From the NCBI GenBank assembly GCA_947628245.1, contig CANQZH010000061.1:1-7039 (forward strand): a DNA stretch of 7,039 nucleotides, in the 5' to 3' direction. The stretch is from an uncultured Bacilli bacterium. GTDB taxonomy: Bacteria; Bacillota_I; Bacilli_A; RF39; UBA660. The notes beneath the pieces are model-generated. The model did no database searches. It was not told the DNA's origin and saw only the letters and a program-made list of their open reading frames with translations. The translations under genes and the position numbers were made by a program. This document shows positions 1 to 4,526 of this stretch, piece by piece. Numbering within the stretch: the stretch's first letter is position 1; each line of letters begins with the position of its first letter.

Positions 1-50
1 ATAAATTTCTCTAGTTATCAACTTTCATATTTAAAAATTTATATTTTTTT

Positions 51-106
51 TAATCTTTTTAGGTCTGAATAGTTACAGAAAACATAGTAATCACCTAAGA
101 AGATTA
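51..106. repeat. Imperfect inverted repeat upstream of the GH31 gene
   Basis: Bases 51-64 pair with 93-106: fourteen consecutive positions, one of them a G:U wobble (T58 with G99). The arm read 5' to 3' is TAATCTTTTTAGGT. Inside the 28-base loop a smaller stem (TTAC 73-76 with GTAA 87-90) could form. A T-run lies before the repeat rather than after it, and no T-run follows on either strand, so it does not look like an intrinsic terminator. It ends about 24 bases before the -10 of the next promoter, so it could be an operator or the remains of an upstream RNA structure. The pairing is directly visible; the role is unknown. Confidence 0.45.
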
Positions 107-135
107 TAGCAAAAAATTAAACTTCATGTTATACT
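107..135 (+). promoter_or_regulatory. Probable promoter of the GH31 gene (extended -10)
   Basis: TATACT at 130-135 is preceded by TG at 127-128 with one base between, forming an extended -10. At a 17-base spacing the -35 position reads TAGCAA (107-112), which matches TTGACA poorly, so the promoter would rely on the extended -10. The predicted transcript starts near 142, giving a leader of about 25 bases. No catabolite-repression (cre) palindrome was recognised nearby. Confidence 0.5.
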
Positions 136-165
136 TATTTAAATAGAAGAATTGGGGTATCAAAA

Positions 166-2541
166 ATGAATGGATCAATAAAACCAGATTATAGTAAAGC
201 AAAATGTCGTCCTGATATGATTTTTCAAGGTAGTACTTATCGTATTTCCATTTTAACTGAGCGTTTAGTTCGCTTAGAATATAATAAAAATGGTGTCTTT
301 TTTGATGCTTTAACTGAACAAGTTATTAACCGTTTATACCCTCCTGTTGAATTAAAAGTTACTCAAGATGATCGTAAATTAGAAATTGAAACCAAGTATT
401 TTCGCTTAAAATATCTAAAAGAAAAACCTTTTGAAGGATATAATCTTGAAGTTGTTTTATTAAATGCTAATAAATCTTGGACTCCTAATAATAAAGAAGT
501 AAGAAATTTTAAAACAAGTGGTAGAGGTTTTGTAAATGGCAATTTAGAATTTGTTAAAGGGCTATATTCAGGTGATGGTTTTGCTTCTTTAGATGATTCA
601 GAAACGATGGCAATTACCCCAGATGGTTATCTAGAACCTGTTGAAAAACATTATGATACTTATCTTTTTATGTATCGTAGAGATTTTGGCTTTTGCTTAA
701 GAGACTATTTTCTATTAACTGGTTATCCACCTTTATTACCAAGATATGCTTTTGGTATTTGGTGGAATAAAAGTGGTAAATATAGTGAAACTGATTTAGA
801 AAATTTAATAAATAATTTTCATAAAAATCAAATACCTTTATCCGTTATAATGTTAGATGATAATTGGCATATTAAAGATGAAAATCATCCAGAACGGTTT
901 AAAACTGGATATACCTTTAATTCAAAATTATTCCCTGATCCTAATCGCATATTAGCAACTTTAAAAAATAATAAAATATATTTAGGTTTACAAATTGACC
1001 CATCAGAAGGTATAATGCCTCACGAAGCAGCCTATGATATGATTGCTAGAAATATGCAATTAACTTTAAGAAATAATATTCCTTTTAATGTTTTTGAAAA
1101 AAATAGTTTAACCCATTATTTTGTTTATTTAATTAATCCTTTAAAACAAATAGGAGTTGATTTCTTTTGGTTAGATTATACTAAACCTACTAATCATTAT
1201 GCTAAAAGAGCTTTAATAAATTATCAATTTAAATTTGAAAATATGCAAACTAATAAAAGACCTTTTTTGGTTTCGGATAATCCATTAATTGCTCCTCATC
1301 GTTATAGTGTATTATTAAGTGGTAATAATAAAGTTTCTTGGGATTCTTTTAGCAATATTCCTTTTTTCACAGCTCTAGGTGCTAGTAAAGGAATTTCTTG
1401 GTGGAGTCATAGCATTGGAGGTTATGAACAAGGTATTGAAGAAGCTGAATTATATATTCGTTACATTCAATTTGGTTGTTTTAGTCCTATTTTACGATTA
1501 GCCTCTAAAGAAGGAAAATATTATAAAAGAGAACCTTGGTTATGGGATGTTAAAACAAGAAGTATAGTTAAAACTTATACAAGATTAAGACAACAATTAA
1601 TACCATATCTTTATTCAGAAAACTATAAATATCATCAAACCGGTTTACCTTTAATACAACCAATATTCTATCTTAATCCTGAAATATATGATGAACCTCG
1701 TTATAAAAATGAATATCATTTTGGTACTGAGCTTTTAGTAGCGCCTATTTTAAAACGTAAAGACTATATTATGAACCGAGCTATTGAATATTTATATTTG
1801 CCAGAAGGTACTTGGTATGAATTTACTACTGGTAAAAAATTCCCTGGTAATAAACGTTATGTAACATTCTATAAAGATCAAGATTATCCCGTATTTGCTA
1901 AATCAGGTTCAATTATTCCTTTACAAATAATTACTGATGATAATTTAAATGATACATCATTACCAAAAGCTTTAGAAATTCATATTTTCCCTGGAAAGAG
2001 TAATATTTATAAATTATATGAAGATGATGGTATAACTAATAATTATCAAAATGGTGATTATATAATAACTGGTATTGATTATAATTATTTACAAAATAAC
2101 TATACGGTTATTATTAGACCATTAGAAGGTAAAAGTGGTATTATTCCTGATACAAGAGATTATAAAATTAGATTTAGAAATACTAGAAAAGCTGATGATG
2201 TTATTGTTTATTTAGATGGTAATGTTATTGATAAAAATTGTTATATAGATGATACTGATTTTATAGTAGAAGTTAAAAATATTAAAACAACTAGTCAATT
2301 AACAATTAATTGTAAAGGAAAAGATATTGAAATAGATGCTGTAAGATTAATTAATGAAGAAATAGATTCAATTATAAATGATTTACCTATTGAAACAACA
2401 ATGAAAGAATTATTAGCAAGTATTTTATTTAGTGATAAAACTGTTAGTAAAAAAAGAATCGCTTTAAGAAGATTAAAGAAAAAAGGATTAGATGCTAGAT
2501 TTATTAAAATGCTTATTAGAGTATTAGAATATAATCAATAA
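166..2541 (+). CDS. Glycoside hydrolase family 31 protein with an altered active site
   Basis: This is a full-length cytoplasmic GH31 protein (791 aa, no signal peptide). Active family members are retaining exo-alpha-glycosidases. Visible order: N-terminal beta-sandwich about 1-190; (beta/alpha)8 barrel about 190-495, starting near GIWWNKSGKYSE; two beta domains to about 720; a basic helical tail about 726-791. Family landmarks are LDDNWH (230-235), FFWLDYTKP with the expected nucleophile D337, SGNNKVSWD (385-393), SWWSHSIGG (411-419) and a KREPW motif (454-458). By alignment from memory with GH31 consensus (MalA-like SGD..SW, FSR, SHDIGG, RLH), the acid/base Asp is N387, the substrate-binding Arg is D371, the Asp of SHDIGG is S416 and the His of RLH is A446. 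Hydrolysis is therefore doubtful although the frame is intact. The start is ATG 166, with GGGG at 154-157 as a weak Shine-Dalgarno and no better upstream option. It is monocistronic, with its own promoter and terminator. Family certain; activity uncertain. Confidence 0.9.
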   Translation: MNGSIKPDYSKAKCRPDMIFQGSTYRISILTERLVRLEYNKNGVFFDALTEQVINRLYPPVELKVTQDDRKLEIETKYFRLKYLKEKPFEGYNLEVVLLNANKSWTPNNKEVRNFKTSGRGFVNGNLEFVKGLYSGDGFASLDDSETMAITPDGYLEPVEKHYDTYLFMYRRDFGFCLRDYFLLTGYPPLLPRYAFGIWWNKSGKYSETDLENLINNFHKNQIPLSVIMLDDNWHIKDENHPERFKTGYTFNSKLFPDPNRILATLKNNKIYLGLQIDPSEGIMPHEAAYDMIARNMQLTLRNNIPFNVFEKNSLTHYFVYLINPLKQIGVDFFWLDYTKPTNHYAKRALINYQFKFENMQTNKRPFLVSDNPLIAPHRYSVLLSGNNKVSWDSFSNIPFFTALGASKGISWWSHSIGGYEQGIEEAELYIRYIQFGCFSPILRLASKEGKYYKREPWLWDVKTRSIVKTYTRLRQQLIPYLYSENYKYHQTGLPLIQPIFYLNPEIYDEPRYKNEYHFGTELLVAPILKRKDYIMNRAIEYLYLPEGTWYEFTTGKKFPGNKRYVTFYKDQDYPVFAKSGSIIPLQIITDDNLNDTSLPKALEIHIFPGKSNIYKLYEDDGITNNYQNGDYIITGIDYNYLQNNYTVIIRPLEGKSGIIPDTRDYKIRFRNTRKADDVIVYLDGNVIDKNCYIDDTDFIVEVKNIKTTSQLTINCKGKDIEIDAVRLINEEIDSIINDLPIETTMKELLASILFSDKTVSKKRIALRRLKKKGLDARFIKMLIRVLEYNQ

Positions 2542-2560
2542 AAAATTAAAATTATTTTTT

Positions 2561-2592
2561 TGGTGACAAGCACTGTTTTGCCACCACTTTTT
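2561..2592 (+). terminator. Intrinsic terminator after the GH31 gene
   Basis: TGGTGACAAG (2561-2570) pairs with TTTTGCCACCA (arm 2577-2586), giving nine pairs including one G:U and one A-C mismatch, with a six-base loop. CTTTTT follows directly (2587-2592). The stem is unusually GC-rich for this DNA and begins 19 bases after the stop codon, so it ends the GH31 transcript and separates it from the HAD gene. Confidence 0.75.
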
Positions 2593-2608
2593 ATATACAA
2601 AAGATACT
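2578..2608 (+). promoter_or_regulatory. Possible promoter of the HAD gene
   Basis: TTGCCA at 2578-2583 matches TTGACA at five of six positions, and GATACT at 2603-2608 matches TATAAT at four of six. The 19-base spacer is longer than ideal. The -35 would lie inside the 3' arm of the preceding terminator. A promoter is needed somewhere here because the terminator cuts the gene off from GH31, but the exact site is uncertain. Confidence 0.3.
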
Positions 2609-2640
2609 ATGTAATTTAAAAAAATGTTGGGAGGAAAATA

Positions 2641-3195
2641 ATGATTAAAGTAATTGCTTTTGATTTAGTAGGAGTATTAGTAACAGAAAAAGATATATTA
2701 TTATCTAGTGAGGAAGATAAGTTAGAGAGAATGTTTGGAGATAATTTAAATGATGCTGACTATTTAAAAGAAGCAAGAAAAATAATTAATAAAGATTCTA
2801 TTATTATAAAAACTACTGAAAACTTAATAAATAAATTATATCAAGTTAGAGATAAAGATTTATTTAAAAAAATAAAAGAAAAATATCCAAATATTAGAAT
2901 TATTATTGCTACTAATCATATTTCATTTGTAAGGAATTTTATTGGTGAGTCTTTTGGAATTGATTATTTAGATGATGTATTAATATCTGCTGAAATACAT
3001 AAAATTAAACCTAATAAGGATTTTTATAAATTCATATTAAAAAAATATAATTTAATGCCAGAAGAATTATTATTTTTAGATGATAATATTAAAAATATCA
3101 ATGGGGCTAATGTTTTAAATATTAAAACAATTAAAGTAGATAAAGATACTGATTTATATGTTGAAATTCAAAAAGCAATAGAAAATAATAAATAG
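2641..3195 (+). CDS. HAD-superfamily hydrolase-like protein, motif I variant
   Basis: This is a small cytoplasmic haloacid-dehalogenase-fold protein (184 aa). Motif I is FDLVGVL, with nucleophile D8; the usual second Asp (general acid/base of phosphatases) is V10. Residues about 14-80 form a short helical cap. Motif II is IIIATNH with T91. Motif III is K123 in KIKPN. Motif IV is LLFLDDN with D147 and D148. All motifs are in the normal order, and the length fits a subfamily I HAD with a small cap. Members whose second motif I residue is not Asp include dehalogenases and the YihX-type sugar-phosphate phosphatases, so activity is possible but the substrate cannot be named. GGGAGGA at 2629-2635 is a strong Shine-Dalgarno site five bases before ATG 2641. 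All five Arg codons are AGA or AGG, unlike the mixed use in leuS. No clear terminator was seen after it. Confidence 0.85.
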   Translation: MIKVIAFDLVGVLVTEKDILLSSEEDKLERMFGDNLNDADYLKEARKIINKDSIIIKTTENLINKLYQVRDKDLFKKIKEKYPNIRIIIATNHISFVRNFIGESFGIDYLDDVLISAEIHKIKPNKDFYKFILKKYNLMPEELLFLDDNIKNINGANVLNIKTIKVDKDTDLYVEIQKAIENNK

Positions 3196-3274
3196 ATTTA
3201 GGTAAACTTATTAATGATTTTTTCTATGAATTTTTGCTAATCAAGTTATCAGTACAATATTTTATTAAAAATCG

Positions 3275-3298
3275 TGATATAATATAATCAGTTATAAT
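3275..3298 (+). promoter_or_regulatory. Promoter of the anchored-protein gene, three overlapping or adjacent TATAAT boxes
   Basis: TG at 3275-3276, one base, then TATAAT at 3278-3283 is a perfect extended -10. TATAAT also occurs at 3283-3288 and 3293-3298. No good -35 lies 16-18 bases upstream of any of them (3255-3260 reads CAATAT). The first box is the best candidate and would give a leader of about 30 bases. GGAG at 3312-3315 is the Shine-Dalgarno site. Confidence 0.6.
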
Positions 3299-3320
3299 AT
3301 TAGTTGGAAATGGAGTAAAT

Positions 3321-3914
3321 ATGAAAAAGTGTTTAAAAGTTACTTTAATTGTTATAGGAGTTTTAGTAGGTATTATTGCAATTGATACTTTACAAGCTAA
3401 AATCTTTGATAATAGTCCTTTATTAAAAATTAGAGAAAGTAATATTGATAAAGGTTTATTAGTTAATCATTATCATTGTTATGATGAAGATGTAACGTTA
3501 TTTAAAAATGTTAAATATGCTTGTAAAATTGAAGAAAAGCCTAATGAAAGCAAATATTCTAAAACAATAGATAATGTAACCATTGAATTAAATATGTTAG
3601 ATTGGCATTTTGAAGAACAAACATTTGAAGACAGTAAATTTGCTTTAAAAATATATAAAGATTCTAAAGAAAATTATGCAACCTTAAATTTTTATAATAA
3701 TCCTTTTGGAGTATGTGGAACTGGAAGAACTACCGAAGAAATTATTTTAAATAATGGTTCTATAGGAACAATTGGTTTTTATGGTGAGCCAATATGGAGT
3801 GATATATCTTTTTATGATTTAAATCCTAATATTGTTTTTATTAATAATGGTCTTTCTGAAAAAGAAACTGAAGAATTTTTAGAAATTGTCAAAACTCTTA
3901 ATATCACAAAATAG
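3321..3914 (+). CDS. Membrane-anchored protein of unknown function
   Basis: The product (197 aa) begins MKKC and has one hydrophobic helix at about residues 5-26, followed by a soluble, mostly acidic domain that should lie outside the cytoplasm. No lipobox cysteine follows the helix, so it looks like a signal anchor rather than a lipoprotein. The external part has two recognisable blocks. The first is DKGLLVNHYHC...KYAC (43-68), with C53 and C68 that could form a disulfide. The second is a C-terminal block from about residue 128 (PFGVCGTG, then GTIGFYG and FINNGLSEKE). Blocks of this style recur, as far as I recall, in hypothetical proteins of anaerobic Firmicutes; I know of no assigned function. 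ATG 3321 has GGAG five bases upstream and its own promoter. It ends just before the T-box promoter and shows no obvious terminator. Confidence 0.75.
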   Translation: MKKCLKVTLIVIGVLVGIIAIDTLQAKIFDNSPLLKIRESNIDKGLLVNHYHCYDEDVTLFKNVKYACKIEEKPNESKYSKTIDNVTIELNMLDWHFEEQTFEDSKFALKIYKDSKENYATLNFYNNPFGVCGTGRTTEEIILNNGSIGTIGFYGEPIWSDISFYDLNPNIVFINNGLSEKETEEFLEIVKTLNITK

Positions 3915-3925
3915 AACTTTACTAC

Positions 3926-3954
3926 TTGAAAATTCCTAATAATTTTCATATAAT
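3926..3954 (+). promoter_or_regulatory. Strong promoter of the T-box/leuS operon
   Basis: TTGAAA (3926-3931) is followed by a 17-base spacer and a perfect TATAAT (3949-3954). The predicted start is near 3960, exactly where the base of T-box stem I begins. A seven-base inverted repeat (GAAAATT 3928-3934, AATTTTC 3941-3947) overlaps the -35 and spacer. It has no following T-run, so it is either chance or a possible operator. Confidence 0.8.
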
Positions 3955-3960
3955 ACATTA

Positions 3961-4149
3961 AAGCGATGAAAAAAGAGTAGTAATAAATAATTCTTTTTTA
4001 AGAGAGTTTGTGTTGGTGTGAGCAAATAAAAGAAATTTATGAACTTGCTTTTGGATGCTTATAGGAGATTCTCCTTTATCAAAATAAAGTAAATATTAGG
4101 ATGGTACCGTCTATAAATAGACTCCTTTGGTATCATCTTTTATTATTTT
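3961..4149 (+). ncRNA. T-box riboswitch (leucine), upstream of the leuS operon
   Basis: This leader senses uncharged tRNA-Leu and controls transcription of the two genes that follow. Stem I: AAGC 3961-3964 with GCTT 4057-4060; a kink-turn formed by GATGA 3965-3969 and GGAT 4053-4056; AAAAG 3971-3975 with CTTTT 4048-4052; a specifier loop with AGTA at 3976-3979 and GAA at 4041-4043; the specifier codon CTT (Leu) at 4044-4046 followed by purine G4047; ATAAAT 3983-3988 with ATTTAT 4035-4040; TTCTTTT 3991-3997 with AAAAGAA 4028-4034; and a distal AGAGAG and TTGGTGTGAG region closed by TTTG/CAAA. A short stem III is AGGAG 4063-4067 with CTCCT 4071-4075. The antiterminator is AGGA 4098-4101 with TCCT 4123-4126, bulge TGGTACC 4102-4108, and GTCTA/TAGAC above it. 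The bulge TGGT pairs with a tRNA ending ACCA, matching the A73 of leucine tRNAs. No room exists for stems II or IIA/B. Confidence 0.95.
4098..4149 (+). terminator. T-box regulated intrinsic terminator
   Basis: A4098-C4108 pairs with G4129-T4139: eleven pairs, including G:U wobbles, between AGGATGGTACC and GGTATCATCTT. The T-rich tract TTTTATTATTTT (4138-4149) follows. The 5' arm contains the T-box bulge and the A1 strand of the antiterminator, so the two folds exclude each other, as expected for transcriptional T-box control. Confidence 0.88.
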
Positions 4150-4156
4150 AGGAGGT
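4150..4156 (+). promoter_or_regulatory. Strong Shine-Dalgarno site directly after the T-box terminator
   Basis: AGGAGGT lies immediately after the terminator T-tract and four bases before ATG 4161, fixing that start. Bases 4154-4160 (GGTACTA) are also complementary to the T-box bulge region 4102-4108, with one G:U wobble, and AGGAG 4150-4154 is complementary to CTCCT 4122-4126. Extra translational control is therefore conceivable but unproven. Confidence 0.75.
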
Positions 4157-4160
4157 ACTA

Positions 4161-4526
4161 ATGGAAAATATTATTTATGATTTATTATTTTTTCTGATTG
4201 TTTTTCTAGTCGTCTTTGTTGTAAATTATTTTACTTCATTAAAGAAAATTAAAAAAAGAAAAAAGTTAGAATTAGTTGATTACTTAGTAATGAGATTTAA
4301 ATTAAGTCCTAGAAAAATTAAAGCTCGTAAGATGGTCTTAACTATAAGTTTAATAAATGCTTTTATTATTTCTTTAGTTGCTACTTTTATTACGATGTTA
4401 GAAATTGGTTATATTTGGCAATTTATGATAGGATTTGTTTTAGTTTTTGCCCTCATATATTCTTTATATGAAATATATGGTCGCTTTTTAGTTAATAAAG
4501 GTTATCGAAAGGAAGATGTTAAATGA
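4161..4526 (+). CDS. Small three-helix membrane protein, first gene of the leuS operon
   Basis: This is a 121-aa integral membrane protein of unknown function. Hydrophobic helices are at about residues 5-24, 58-80 and 86-107. A very basic segment (about 27-57, SLKKIKKRKK and SPRKIKARK) links helices 1 and 2, so by the positive-inside rule that loop is cytoplasmic. The end (KGYRKEDVK) is also charged. No transporter or enzyme motif is recognisable. From memory, similar short proteins with a YSLYEIYGR-like end occur in other AT-rich Firmicutes, but I know of no assigned role. It lies directly downstream of the leucine T-box, has a strong Shine-Dalgarno site and overlaps leuS by four bases (ATGA), which suggests coupled translation. 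It should be made when charged tRNA-Leu is short. A link to amino-acid supply or translation is inference from position only. Confidence 0.85.
   Translation: MENIIYDLLFFLIVFLVVFVVNYFTSLKKIKKRKKLELVDYLVMRFKLSPRKIKARKMVLTISLINAFIISLVATFITMLEIGYIWQFMIGFVLVFALIYSLYEIYGRFLVNKGYRKEDVK

Noticed and set aside
17..28. TCAACTTTCAT repeated near 18-28 and 6969-6979 as a possible dispersed element
   Set aside because: Eleven AT-rich bases shared without flanking similarity are easily explained by chance.
1..72. An open plus-strand frame from the window edge to TAG at 70-72, as a possible tail of an upstream gene
   Set aside because: The translation is short and typical of AT-rich non-coding DNA; nothing recognisable supports it.
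166..2541. GH31 gene as a decaying pseudogene
   Set aside because: The reading frame is intact over the full family length with a normal start and terminator; only specific active-site residues are changed.
3192..3250. Terminator after the HAD gene
   Set aside because: Only very short A-T pairings near the T-rich stretch were found; no stable hairpin followed by a T-run.
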